DNA from: Bacteroidia bacterium
GTDB taxonomy: Bacteria > Bacteroidota > Bacteroidia > J057
Reading direction: 5' to 3'
Assembly: GCA_019695295.1 (NCBI GenBank)
Contig: JAIBAH010000014.1
Location: forward strand, 1-64,000
Length of the DNA stretch: 64,000 nucleotides
Made by a program: the position numbers and the translations under genes. This document shows positions 33,901-42,786 of this stretch, piece after piece. Each line of letters opens with the position of its first letter. Within the stretch, counting starts at the first letter, position 1. The notes under the pieces were generated by a model, which worked only from the letters and a program-made list of their open reading frames with translations, ran no database searches and was not told the DNA's origin.

Positions 33901-36900
33901 TTCCGCCGGGTATCCATCCACCATTATTTGTTTCAAAATCCACAGAATACGGGAATGTATTAATAGCAGTTTGACCCGTGAACGAACCAGTTGCTGTATT
34001 ATTAGTAGCATTTGCGTCAGAAGCAAGCGTTACCGTTGCACTAAAGTTGGTTAAACCCGGATTGGAAGTATTTACCCCTGTAAAAGTAAGCGTTGTAGCG
34101 GCATACGATGCAATCAAGGACGGGTTTGTAATAGTATATGTACCTGTATTAGCACCCGATAAAGTCAATACCACACTTGCTGCATTGGCAGGAATCGCAT
34201 TGGTACCAAGGTTATTCAGAGAGATAGTTACGCTAGAATTGGCAGATAGTGCACATGGATTATTAGGAACTACCATATTGCTAAGTCCTGCATCCCAAGC
34301 TACAGGAGCAACAACCGTAATCACATAATCTTCGGTTTCTCCAGAACCCATATTCAAACAAGCATCTCCTGCCCCATTTTGATTTAGCGCACCTCTGGAA
34401 CGAACACGCATTCCGGTCTGACCTAAAGGAGCAGCAACCGGCACAGTAATATTCACCGTTGTAGGCGTTCCGCCAGGTATATTAGTTCCAGGTTGAGTCC
34501 ATTCTGTTGCCTCATATAGCCCATTTTGATTCCAGTCAACCCATACAGAAACAATTGCCCCTGTATAAACAGCTGGAGGATCAATGGTAACGGTAAACGG
34601 ATAGGTTGCACCTTGAACTAAAAACGGACCGGTAGGGAATGCAGAGTAGAATGGAGCTACAGTCGGATTAGTGGCCGCAGTATTATTGATATAAGTACCA
34701 AAACTTATCTCATTCATCATAGATCCCGCTCCACCTGCATTTGTCGTTGCACAATAACAGTTCACAAAAGAACTCAGCGTTACTTTCACAATTGCGGTTG
34801 AAGTCTGACCTCCACAAGTTACGATACAACGATACCAGGTATTTACGGTTACCCCACCCACTACCGTGTAAGAAGTGTTGGTAGCTGCTGCAATAGGAGT
34901 CCAAACCACACTGTCAGTAGAAGATTCCCACTGATAAGTCTGCCCTAATCCAAAAGTATTTCCGGTAAGAGAAACGGTAAAGTTAGTAGAAGGACAAGGA
35001 AGTGCAGGAGAAAGCGTAGCAGTACCCGCAACAGGAGGTGCAATACAAGGCGCAGCGGCAACAATATTCACCGTATAATCTTCAGTCTCTCCCCAGGTGA
35101 AAGTTCCACAAGGCGGCTGAGTTGCCGTTCCAAATTCAACCAATACCACCCGCATTCTTGTAAGTCCCGTCAAAGAAGTAACCGGAACCTGAAGTGAGCC
35201 AACTGCCGGATTAGGATTTGTAACCGTATTTGCAGAAGAAAGAGGGCCATTAAAGGCTCTTTCTGTAACAGGGTCGAATACCCCGTTTTGGTTATAGTCT
35301 ATAAATACGCTTACATGACAATTGTAAGAACCCAATGAATTAAACTGATAGATAGAAACCGGATAAGTTACCAACTGACTCAGGTTTACGGGACCTAATG
35401 CAGTATAATTTGTATAAGTTGCATTTGCCTGAGCGTTATTCGTCCAAGTAGAAGGAGTCGCAGCCACAAAACCGGGAGAAGTATTGGTAAAAGCACCCAC
35501 AGTTACCTGTCCAATGTCATCATCTATCGTACTTGTCGCAGCAGATGCACAATAACAGGATAAGAAAGAGTTCAGGTTTACTTTTACTATCGCAGTAGCA
35601 GACTGACCGCTACAGGTAGTAATGCAACGATACCATGTAGCCACGGTAATCCCTCCGGTTACAGTATAAGCCGAGTTAGTTGCAGCAGCAATCGGAGTCC
35701 ACGTAATACTGTCAGTAGAGGATTCCCACTGGAAAGTCTGTCCGGTTCCGATGGAGTTTCCGTTAAGACTTACAGAGAATGTGGTACTCGGACAAATCGG
35801 GTTTGGAGATGCTACAGCAGTACCGGCAATAGGAGGAGCGGTACAAGGAGCAGCAGCCACGATATTTACTAAATAATCTTCTGTTTCACCCCAGCCATAA
35901 GTACCACATGGGTTAATAGTGGCAGGAGTTCCGGTTTCTACATTCACTACCCTCATTACAGTATTGCCAGGAACCGCTGTAAGCGGGATGGTAATATTTC
36001 CGGTTTCTGTATGTGCCCCATTAGTAGCAGCAGGAGAGACATAGACCTCTTCCCCTGCCCCCGTAAATAAGCCATCCTGATTGTAATCTATAAATATCTT
36101 CACTGCATTATTGAGGTTTCCATTACAAGTTCCAATTTGAACAGAGAATGGATTTACAGAGGTCTGCATTAAGTTTGCAGCAGGAACTGAAGTTTTATAG
36201 TTTGAATATTGGTTCAGAATTGAACCGGGTCCGGGAGCAAGCGTTGTACAAGTTGAGGAGTTATTAATAGAACCCAGAGTTACATTAAATATCTCTTCAT
36301 CAAATGTACTTGTTGCATTGGAATTACAATAGCAGTTCATGAAAGTATTCAGATTTACCAATACTGAAGCCATCGCAGTCTGACCACCACAAGTAACGAT
36401 ACAACGATACCAGGTTGCGACAGTAATACCACCGGTTACAGTATATGAAGTATTTGTAGCCGCTGCTATAGGAGTCCATGTAATATTATCCGGAGAAGAT
36501 TCCCACTGATAAGTTTGTCCTGTACCGAAAGAGTTTCCGGTAAGAGAAACCGTAAAATTAGTACTTGGACATACCGGGTTAGGCGTTGCGCTCGCAGTAC
36601 CCGCAACCGGAGGAGCAGTACAGGGAGCTGCAGCAATGATGTTAATCATATAATCTTCCGTTTCCCCCCAGGTATAAGTACCACAAGGGTTTACTCCTGT
36701 AGCTACCGTAGTTTCTGTCAATACTACCCTCATTTTGGTTTGGCCCGGAATAGAAGTTACCGGAATCTGAACATTTCCTGTAGCAGGATTAAAATTGGGA
36801 GAGATATTGGAAGATGAAATAGCAGAGCTAAATACCATCTCAGCTACAGGGTCAAACTGCCCGTCGTGATTATAATCAATATATACTTTGGTCCAGCAGT

Positions 36901-38017
36901 TATAGGAGCCAAACTGATTGTACTGCCATATAGAGATGGGATACGTAACCAATTGGTTAAATGCCTGGGGAGCGAGTGCGCTAAAGTCGGTGTAAGTATT
37001 AATCGCTTGCGGATTATTAACCCAGGTAGCGGTATTGGCTGCGTCGAACCCTGCGGAAATATTCGTAAGCGGCCCGAATGTAATCTGCCCTATATCGTCA
37101 TCTGCAGTGGATGTAGCATTGGAAGCACAATAACAGTTTAAATAGGGATTCATCGTTACAAAGAGCGAGCTTGTAGGAGTAGTCTGTCCACCGCAGGTAA
37201 CCAAACAACGGTAATAAGTTGCCGTTGTTTGAGTGATATTCAAAACGCTGTTGTTTGCAAGCGGAATATTAGACCAGGTTGAGTTATTCGGGGAAGATTG
37301 CCACTGATAGGTTTGTCCTGTACCGAAAGCCACACCGTTAATGGAGAGCATAAAATTCGTATTGGGACAAACAGGATTGGCAGTACTTGCAACCACGCCG
37401 GCAGCAGGAGGAGCGGTACAGGGTACGGCAGGAATAAAGGTAATAGCCCCGATAAATCCGCGGGGAGTATTGGGCAGATTTGTAATTGTTCCGCCGTAAC
37501 CGATATTGGTACCGGTAATCAGGTTACAACCTCCACCCGGGAAAGTGTATGTACCTGCAGTCAGTGTACTATATCTTTGTCCGGTTACTCCGAAACAAAG
37601 GCCATAGGTTTGTCCGGCTGGAATGATAAGCGTAAGCCCGGTCAGCATCGATTGAGCAGTTGCACCCGAGCCTGTGGTGTTGGCAACCCCTGCTACTGAT
37701 GCGGTGGCGGCCTGAGTCCACCCGTTGGCTACAGAAATAGCACCCGGAGCACCGTTTACTGCGGTAGTTTTATACCACAATTCTGCAGTTACTGTTCCTG
37801 TAGTTCCGGTTACACCATTAACCCCCTGAATGATTACGTCAAAGGCGTTGGTATTTTGAAAGTTAAAGGTAATGTACTGCGAGGCATTATTATTGGCAAA
37901 GTTGGTTGTAATGGTAGTCTGCGCAAATGCAGAATTACTCATAAACAGCCATAATGCCAACGATAGCAGTAATCCAGACACCTGAGCAAGCATACTTTTT
38001 CGTATAGATCCTGTCAT
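30971..38017 (-). CDS. Giant T9SS-exported surface protein with Ig-like, GEVED, CARDB and lamin-tail domains
   Basis: About 2,348 residues from ATG 38017. The frame is open to 38083, but that start lies inside the promoter -7 box. A signal peptide is followed by a unique N-terminal domain and then four tandem units of an Ig-like domain plus a GEVED domain (IDYNxDGxF ... GETEDY). Next come a CARDB-like domain (DVGV...TITNYG), a jelly-roll segment (EESWLASPCFDFSA), a second CARDB-like domain, an Ig-like domain interrupted by a lamin-tail domain (KITEVQAF ... VEITNLG), and a type A T9SS sorting domain (YPNPTVKELNIEI ... LATGTYSLRV). No enzyme domain is visible. Adhesion, biofilm or matrix function is inferred from architecture. 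Confidence 0.88.
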   Translation of the reverse strand: MTGSIRKSMLAQVSGLLLSLALWLFMSNSAFAQTTITTNFANNNASQYITFNFQNTNAFDVIIQGVNGVTGTTGTVTAELWYKTTAVNGAPGAISVANGWTQAATASVAGVANTTGSGATAQSMLTGLTLIIPAGQTYGLCFGVTGQRYSTLTAGTYTFPGGGCNLITGTNIGYGGTITNLPNTPRGFIGAITFIPAVPCTAPPAAGVVASTANPVCPNTNFMLSINGVAFGTGQTYQWQSSPNNSTWSNIPLANNSVLNITQTTATYYRCLVTCGGQTTPTSSLFVTMNPYLNCYCASNATSTADDDIGQITFGPLTNISAGFDAANTATWVNNPQAINTYTDFSALAPQAFNQLVTYPISIWQYNQFGSYNCWTKVYIDYNHDGQFDPVAEMVFSSAISSSNISPNFNPATGNVQIPVTSIPGQTKMRVVLTETTVATGVNPCGTYTWGETEDYMINIIAAAPCTAPPVAGTASATPNPVCPSTNFTVSLTGNSFGTGQTYQWESSPDNITWTPIAAATNTSYTVTGGITVATWYRCIVTCGGQTAMASVLVNLNTFMNCYCNSNATSTFDEEIFNVTLGSINNSSTCTTLAPGPGSILNQYSNYKTSVPAANLMQTSVNPFSVQIGTCNGNLNNAVKIFIDYNQDGLFTGAGEEVYVSPAATNGAHTETGNITIPLTAVPGNTVMRVVNVETGTPATINPCGTYGWGETEDYLVNIVAAAPCTAPPIAGTAVASPNPICPSTTFSVSLNGNSIGTGQTFQWESSTDSITWTPIAAATNSAYTVTGGITVATWYRCITTCSGQSATAIVKVNLNSFLSCYCASAATSTIDDDIGQVTVGAFTNTSPGFVAATPSTWTNNAQANATYTNYTALGPVNLSQLVTYPVSIYQFNSLGSYNCHVSVFIDYNQNGVFDPVTERAFNGPLSSANTVTNPNPAVGSLQVPVTSLTGLTRMRVVLVEFGTATQPPCGTFTWGETEDYTVNIVAAAPCIAPPVAGTATLSPALPCPSTNFTVSLTGNTFGLGQTYQWESSTDSVVWTPIAAATNTSYTVVGGVTVNTWYRCIVTCGGQTSTAIVKVTLSSFVNCYCATTNAGGAGSMMNEISFGTYINNTAATNPTVAPFYSAFPTGPFLVQGATYPFTVTIDPPAVYTGAIVSVWVDWNQNGLYEATEWTQPGTNIPGGTPTTVNITVPVAAPLGQTGMRVRSRGALNQNGAGDACLNMGSGETEDYVITVVAPVAWDAGLSNMVVPNNPCALSANSSVTISLNNLGTNAIPANAASVVLTLSGANTGTYTITNPSLIASYAATTLTFTGVNTSNPGLTNFSATVTLASDANATNNTATGSFTGQTAINTFPYSVDFETNNGGWIPGGTASSWAWGTPAGININSAGPGGTKAWVTNLTGNHNPSEESWLASPCFDFSAIPPGCDPILSFSQAFITETGWDGFWVEYSTNGSTWTTLGTTTSTGVGVLNWYNYVGNFNGSFPVANQNGWSNGVYTPWRTATHPLTPVIGLSGVRFRIRFHADTSVEFEGVGIDNIQILVPASDVGVSAITPIAGGCDLSATQPVEVTITNYGCSPATNIPVTVTGGVPASISGTFTGTIPALGSATFTLPATLNLSADGTYTLLATTNLPGDANATNNSAGFSVQNYASLPSPTAVSTTVCSGNAATLTATPALGGTTGATYWYDAATGGTLLGTGNTFTTPSLTSAPNSGTTYTYWIERNSSLKITEVQAFKTGLGATFPYPTYVAATDDDIVEITNLGSNPVDIQGYTLELVGTGARVYTLPTGTPIMVGASQSVLIHVGTGTNNAANLYFHTGGTNNPLGSATVTGFILKNGTTILDAVAMNNYTFLAASGVTAAHWSGTIPSSTGRAGVIRNIDDNNVAADWVVANTGSPLMTLGRMNTNLSTACPAPRNQVTVIAYPCCPGGPAIGKVPDVAGSFFANGYCVDGNWVHYYYDDPVTTNDYLILSLNQGGNPLSLGTFGSTWGANGFNVKVEVEPNYVTGPAAHITNTSTGNMTYPQSPDWYIMNRIWEVGINTANGGTQPASNMSIRTYFTTQDFTQINASSPLTATIEDITYYKLHTGFNPLPSLGHAGVTISDIDVYYHTTMVNPNSLGLWHHTAQPYPSNTATEHMSEYMVSSFSGGGGGSGNGGPLPVEDLRLSGYSSNGQNYLQWVTATEMNNSHFEVLRSKDGVTFEKVGQVASLAKDGNSNTKLDYAFVDSKPLSGIAYYRLNQVDLDSRSSFSNTIELRLVNDMFQVAEVYPNPTVKELNIEISSPFEHEFITEIFDVTGKMVYRKDITTKGGSEVFTYDVSDLATGTYSLRVRSKTENFEVSRRFVKSKQ
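34306..37420 (-). repeat. Four tandem Ig+GEVED coding repeats
   Basis: Units of about 250-266 residues at roughly 37420-36623, 36622-35846, 35845-35051 and 35050-34306. Each begins C(T/I)APP(A/V/I)AG and includes QT(Y/F)QW(Q/E)SS, a TxYRC-type strand and CGGQ. Each ends in a GEVED domain with GETEDY. Units 2-4 are very similar over the Ig part (WTPIAAATN in all three), whereas unit 4 has a different GEVED first half. This indicates duplication with later divergence or gene conversion. Confidence 0.85.
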
Positions 38018-38080
38018 AGTAAAATTATTGAATTGAATAAAAATTATTATTAAAAATTTTAAAAGTTTAAAATCAAGTCC

Positions 38081-38112
38081 CAAAGGTAATATTTTGTTTA
38101 ATATTATCCAAA
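38081..38112 (-). promoter_or_regulatory. Bacteroidota-type promoter of the giant surface protein
   Basis: On the minus strand TTTG (38109-38112), a 20 bp spacer and TACCTTTG (38081-38088). Transcription would start near 38075 and leave a leader of about 58 bases before ATG 38017. Confidence 0.6.
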
Positions 38113-38217
38113 AATTTATAATTAATTTTTAAATAAAATACTCTTTTATGTAAACAAACTCCTTTAAAATGAAAAAATTATCCTGATGGTTTTTAGTATT
38201 TAATTTATAGAAATCAA

Positions 38218-39369
38218 TCATTCACTGAGAATATACATAGCAACATCCTCGCCTATCTGATTTCCAATCGCTACCCCCATTCCCCCCATTCTTACCGCAA
38301 GCCAGATTTTATCCGAATATTTTTTTACAATCGGGGTTTTGCTTTCGCCTACCCCCATAATCCCGCTCCACTTCATTTCCGGTTTCAATATATTGCCTGG
38401 GAGTATCACATTGTCCAGCAAGTCCCTCAGCGCTGACTGAATCAATAACGATTCTCCGAAAGCATCGGTTGTCTCTGCTTCTTTTGAAAGATTACGCCCG
38501 CCTCCCAGTAAAACCCGGTTCCCTACATTTCTGAAATAAAAATACCCGCTCTGATAATGAAAAGCTCCTTTCCAGGGTAGTCCTTCTACCGGTTCCGTAA
38601 TCCAGACCTGATTTCTTGCAGGAAGTACGTCCGCCTCTTTCAGAATATTCCGGGTAAATCCATTGGTCGTTATCAATATTTTTCCGGTTTTGATTTCCCA
38701 TCCGTTTGTACAAAAAAGAGTAACTCCGTTTTCGGACTCTTCAAGCCGGCTTACCTCCGCTCCGGTAATCATTTCTACCCCGGTCTCCTGCGCCAGTTTT
38801 AACAGAGAATGCATCATTTTTCCGGTATCCAGCTGTCCTTCGAGTTGATTTTTTATGATGTATTTTACCTGACCGAACCGATAACCGGATACTGTATTGG
38901 GGCTAAGTTCATTGTAGGTATCTTTAATTTTCGTCAGCGAAAACAATAATTGATTATAAGCAGATTGTTTATTCAGGCATTGAAGATAGGTTTGCTCTTC
39001 TTCCCGGGTAAAAATTTCATATCCTCCTAAAGCTTCATATCCGAGATTTTTATCCCCGATTAATTTTCTTAATTTAATTAATCCATTGAAACGTTTTTCC
39101 AGCAGTGCATATATTTCTGATTCTGAATGCTTTTTCTCATCCTCAATCAACTCCGAAAGGCTTCCGAAACAAGCAAAACCCGCATTCCTCGTACTTGCAC
39201 CATAAGGCAGAATTCCTCTTTCCAGCAACAGTACTTTTAAAGAAGGGGAATATTTTTTCAGATAAATGCCGGCACTCAGCCCTACGATTCCTCCTCCGAT
39301 TATAACAATGTCAAAACCAGATAAAAAAGTATTTCTTTCCCAAAAACTTAATTCGTGTTTTTGCTGCAT
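38218..39369 (-). CDS. FAD-dependent oxidoreductase, DAO family
   Basis: A 383-residue flavoprotein of the D-amino-acid oxidase/glycine oxidase group. The FAD-binding motif DIVIIGGGIVGLSAG is at residues 20-34 and is followed by the acidic LLLERG. Later landmarks are ASTRNAGFACFGS, a substrate-domain sheet, and the closing WLAVRMGGMGVAIGNQIG, the usual second FAD contact. Members oxidise amines or amino acids. The substrate cannot be chosen from sequence. It is a single gene, separated by 100 bp from the membrane coiled-coil gene upstream. Confidence 0.8.
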   Translation of the reverse strand: MQQKHELSFWERNTFLSGFDIVIIGGGIVGLSAGIYLKKYSPSLKVLLLERGILPYGASTRNAGFACFGSLSELIEDEKKHSESEIYALLEKRFNGLIKLRKLIGDKNLGYEALGGYEIFTREEEQTYLQCLNKQSAYNQLLFSLTKIKDTYNELSPNTVSGYRFGQVKYIIKNQLEGQLDTGKMMHSLLKLAQETGVEMITGAEVSRLEESENGVTLFCTNGWEIKTGKILITTNGFTRNILKEADVLPARNQVWITEPVEGLPWKGAFHYQSGYFYFRNVGNRVLLGGGRNLSKEAETTDAFGESLLIQSALRDLLDNVILPGNILKPEMKWSGIMGVGESKTPIVKKYSDKIWLAVRMGGMGVAIGNQIGEDVAMYILSE

Positions 39370-39479
39370 ATTCTCTTTTGATTCTGAAGTATTTATGAGC
39401 GGAGGTCGAGGAAAACCCGGTATTTATTTCAAAAAAAATCCGGACTCTTTTAAAAAGTTCGGAGTAAAAATTCAGGATT

Positions 39480-40364
39480 TTATTCTTTTATTTTATTGGT
39501 GGGATTGCTGTCATAGCCCCCTGAGTCGTCAGAATTATAGGAGAACTCTGATTGCATCATACTTTCAATTTCGGCGAGGGATTCCTGTGTTTGCTCTGCG
39601 TCAAAAAGGATATTATCTATCATAATGTCATCCTTATCGCTTTGCATCATGGTCATAGGCTGATCCTTGATATATTCCACCATATCCTCGATTGTCTGAA
39701 GTCTTTCTTCTATAATTTCCTTATTCTCACGGATTTTATAGAAATTTTCCATTTTCAGTTCCAGCAGTCTCAGCCTTTTGGCTTTAATATCTTTAAGCCT
39801 TCCGCTTACCACTTTCATTTCCTGATTGAGGGTATCCATTTCCCTTTGGGTTTCATATAAAATTGAGTCGTTGGCCAATTCAGGGAATTTATCTTTAAAG
39901 AAAATCAACCGGATGTAAGTAGTTTCTATTGCTTCAATTTTTTTCAGAAATCCATCTACGAGCGACTGAGAGTTTACGCCTACTTTTTTGTAACGGTCTC
40001 TTACTTCTTTCAGAATTCCCCTGAGTTTATCAAAACGTTTCTGAGCATTGGAAGAAAGTTTATTGTAATAATCAGCGAGGTTCATGGTCTTGTAGTACTC
40101 ATCAATTTTTTCTTTATATTTTGCATTGATTGCCCTTACAAACCGGTCGCTTCGAGTCATTGCTCCCAGTAGGGTCAGCTCTGCTCCTGCACCCAGCATC
40201 AGAAAAACCGCCGGGTCAAAAGGAGTATTTGCCTGCCACGCCAATAAAGTGCCTACTACTGAAACCGCAGAAATTACTCCAAAAAGTGCCAGATGAAAAG
40301 GAGTTTTAAAAGCCTCTTTTACATAATTGATAAACTTTTCTCTGCGTACATTATTAGTTGCCAT
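39480..40364 (-). CDS. Membrane protein with long coiled coil, unknown function
   Basis: A 294-residue protein. Residues 23-42 and about 50-68 are two membrane segments joined by a short loop, so both ends face the same side. Residues 75-235 are strongly charged and heptad-like (for example QREMDTLNQEMKVVSGRLKDIKAK), predicting a long coiled coil, and the tail is acidic and disordered. There is no signal peptide and no recognisable catalytic motif. The family is unknown to me. A structural or tethering role at the inner membrane is plausible. It lies 44 bp downstream of a small lipoprotein gene on the same strand, and the two may be co-transcribed. Confidence 0.7.
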   Translation of the reverse strand: MATNNVRREKFINYVKEAFKTPFHLALFGVISAVSVVGTLLAWQANTPFDPAVFLMLGAGAELTLLGAMTRSDRFVRAINAKYKEKIDEYYKTMNLADYYNKLSSNAQKRFDKLRGILKEVRDRYKKVGVNSQSLVDGFLKKIEAIETTYIRLIFFKDKFPELANDSILYETQREMDTLNQEMKVVSGRLKDIKAKRLRLLELKMENFYKIRENKEIIEERLQTIEDMVEYIKDQPMTMMQSDKDDIMIDNILFDAEQTQESLAEIESMMQSEFSYNSDDSGGYDSNPTNKIKE

Positions 40365-40408
40365 GATTTTTTATATTTAATAAAATAAAACCTGCTTTTA
40401 CGAATTAA

Positions 40409-40804
40409 TTATTGTAAAGGTTTGAATTTTAACAAGGTTCCGTTTCTGTCCAGCAGGTTCAGTTCTGAGTCGGTGAGCTTATCAATTGTAAACATCTCGT
40501 TTGCCGGGCCTGCCTGAATCTGCAGGGTCTGATGATTGAGAATTTCGAAAACTCCGGACTGTGGTCCGTTGGAAAGCACTACTTCGCACCTGCCGTCTTT
40601 CATAAAATTATAAATCAGATTTTGAGGATTGTCCTCACCCATCAGTATTTGTCCGTTAATTGAGGTCTCATACTGCTTCCATTTTTTTTCAATGAGGGAA
40701 TAATCATCTTTCTCTTCTGTACATGCCTGAAACAAAAACAGGCAGCAAAGCAATAAAGGGGAGAGAAAAAAGCGGGAATTTATCTGTTTTATGAGTATTT
40801 TCAT
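40409..40804 (-). CDS. Small lipoprotein, lipocalin-like
   Basis: A 131-residue lipoprotein with the lipobox LFQAC at residues 24-28, followed by an acidic linker (TEEKDDYS). The mature part has the pattern of a short lipocalin-like or META-type beta domain: EKKWKQYE, then YNFMKDGRCEV, GVFEILNHQTLQIQ and LDRNGTLLKFKPL. Such proteins are common in Bacteroidota and mostly uncharacterised. It is followed on the same strand by the membrane coiled-coil gene. Confidence 0.68.
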   Translation of the reverse strand: MKILIKQINSRFFLSPLLLCCLFLFQACTEEKDDYSLIEKKWKQYETSINGQILMGEDNPQNLIYNFMKDGRCEVVLSNGPQSGVFEILNHQTLQIQAGPANEMFTIDKLTDSELNLLDRNGTLLKFKPLQ

Positions 40805-40968
40805 TTAAAAAGCTGTTAGAGAATTAATCATTTTTTATTATTAAAAAACTCAGTAATGAACTGTAATCTGTCTGGTTAATACAATTTACAGATTTTCAAT
40901 ATTCCTGAGATTATTCAAAACCCGGCTCAAATTTACTGTTTTTTTTGAAATTCAAAAAATCTGAACGT

Positions 40969-42486
40969 TTATTGGGCAATTAGACGCTCAAATCTTGAAA
41001 TTGTTTCGGACTTGCCCAATAAATCTGCAATTTCGATACTGTCAGGGCCTCCGGAAACGCCGGTAAGGGCTAATCTTAGCTGAGGCATCAGAAATTTATT
41101 GGCAATGGAATTTGTCGTCATCCATTCATGCATGGTATCATGCAGTCTTTGGGTATTCCATTCTTCCGAGTTTAATCTACTCCATACGTTACTGAGTGCG
41201 ATGAGGTTATTTTTACCGGTTTCATTCCATTGCTTTGCCATAAAAGCGGAATCATATTCCGGAGCCTGATAGAGATAAGTAGCCTTTAGTACAAAATCTT
41301 TCATGAGTACTGCCCTTTCCTTCATCAGATGGGCCACTTTCATCAGATATTCATCGGTAAAGTCAGTATTCATCCCCTGTTTGAGGAGGGTTTCTTTGAT
41401 ATAGGGCAGAAAATATTCGTTGGGTTTTTGTTTAATATAAGTCTGATTAAACCAGTGTAATTTATCTATATCAAATTTTGTCCCGGATTTTCCTACTTTT
41501 TCAATGCTGAATAACTCAATCATTCTTTCTACGGACATTACTTCTTCGTTTCCTTCGGGATGCCAGCCTAATAAAGCCATGAAATTTACCAGCGCATCGG
41601 GAAGATAGCCCGACTCCTTGAAACCGTTGGTTTTTTCACCGGTATCAGGGTCAGTCCAGTCCAGCGGGAAGACAGGAACTCCCAGACGGTCTCCATCTCT
41701 TTTGCTGAGTTTACCGTTCCCGTCAGGGCGCAAAATCAGCGGAAGATGGGCAAAAGAAGGCGGATTCCAGCCAAATGCCTGATACAATAAAAGGTGTAAA
41801 GGCGCAGAAGGCAGCCACTCTTCTCCCCGGATTACATGGGTAACCTTCATCAGGTGATCATCTATAATATTGGCCAGATGATAGGTTGGCAGGCCATCGC
41901 TTTTCATCAGTACTTTATCATCAATCTGACTTGTATGAACGACTACTTCTCCTCTGATTTCGTCTTTAAAATGTACTTCCTGGTCTTCGGGGACTTTCAG
42001 CCGGATGACATAGGGCTCTCCGCTTTCGGTACGCTGTTTTACCGCTGCTTCGGAAAGCGTAAGGCTGTTGATCATTCCTTTACGGGTGAGATAGTTATAT
42101 TGCCAGCCGGGATTGCCGGACTTTTCGGCCTGAGTCCGCATTTCCGTTAATTCGCCGGGAGTATCAAACGCAATGTAAGCCTTCCCCTCGCTGAGGAGCT
42201 GCTGAGTATATTGCTGATAGATTACCCCTCTTTCGCTTTGGCGGTAAGGTGCATCGGGTCCTCCTTCCCGGACTCCATAGTCTATTTCGATTCCACACCA
42301 CCGGAGTGCTTCCATAATGTACTCCTCTGCCCCGGGCACAAACCGTACCTGATCGGTATCTTCTATTCTCAGAATAAATTTTCCTCCCAGTTTTTTTGCT
42401 AATAAATAATTATAAAAAGCGGTACGTATCCCCCCAATATGCAGGGGTCCCGTCGGAGAAGGCGCAAATCGAACTACTACTGACAT
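40969..42486 (-). CDS. gltX: Glutamyl-tRNA synthetase
   Basis: A 505-residue class I aminoacyl-tRNA synthetase that charges tRNA-Glu. The HIGH motif appears as HIGG at residues 16-19 within FAPSPTGPLHIGG, and the KMSKS motif as KLSKRDG. The RIEDTD segment that contacts substrate is present, and the anticodon-binding C-terminal half is complete. Whether it also charges tRNA-Gln cannot be told here. It is a single gene, and the divergent dnaE gene starts 300 bp away. Confidence 0.97.
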   Translation of the reverse strand: MSVVVRFAPSPTGPLHIGGIRTAFYNYLLAKKLGGKFILRIEDTDQVRFVPGAEEYIMEALRWCGIEIDYGVREGGPDAPYRQSERGVIYQQYTQQLLSEGKAYIAFDTPGELTEMRTQAEKSGNPGWQYNYLTRKGMINSLTLSEAAVKQRTESGEPYVIRLKVPEDQEVHFKDEIRGEVVVHTSQIDDKVLMKSDGLPTYHLANIIDDHLMKVTHVIRGEEWLPSAPLHLLLYQAFGWNPPSFAHLPLILRPDGNGKLSKRDGDRLGVPVFPLDWTDPDTGEKTNGFKESGYLPDALVNFMALLGWHPEGNEEVMSVERMIELFSIEKVGKSGTKFDIDKLHWFNQTYIKQKPNEYFLPYIKETLLKQGMNTDFTDEYLMKVAHLMKERAVLMKDFVLKATYLYQAPEYDSAFMAKQWNETGKNNLIALSNVWSRLNSEEWNTQRLHDTMHEWMTTNSIANKFLMPQLRLALTGVSGGPDSIEIADLLGKSETISRFERLIAQ

Positions 42487-42786
42487 TATTTTTTGGTTAA
42501 TTTACTTTATTTTGACAATTCAGGCACGAAATTACAACTTTTTTTTAAAATAAGAAAATCCGGAGGAAATATCCCATGAAGGAATTTTCTGCATCAGAAT
42601 AAGAAAATCAAAGGAAATAGAGTTATCGCTTAATGTGGATAAATCTGCAGTAATTCCAACAGGCTGAATTTTAGCGGCTACAGGATTTGCCGGAAATAAA
42701 TTCAAAAATAATCCTTGATATATTGCCCGTAAAGCGTTAATTTAGCAGACAATTTCGGAATCACTTCCAACAATATTTTTCACAAA
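42487..42786. other. Gene-free stretch between gltX and dnaE
   Basis: About 300 bp of AT-rich DNA that must carry the divergent promoters of gltX and dnaE. I found no full TTTG/TAnnTTTG pair; TAATTTAG near 42738 is a near match for dnaE. A minus-strand frame open from 42741 to 42532 lacks an initial ATG and is not called. Confidence 0.45.

Noticed and set aside
30971-38083. Plus-strand frames inside the giant surface protein gene
   Set aside because: They are mirror frames of repetitive Thr/Gly/Asn-rich coding sequence and show Ser/Cys/Arg-rich nonsense composition.
42576-42602. Eight-residue frame after a GGAGG (MKEFSASE)
   Set aside because: Bacteroidota rarely depend on Shine-Dalgarno sites, and the peptide is too short to judge; likely chance.
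42532-42741. Minus-strand open frame of 69 codons between gltX and dnaE
   Set aside because: No ATG near its beginning, no promoter or neighbour support, and AT-rich sequence gives such frames by chance. It might be a gene remnant but I cannot support it.
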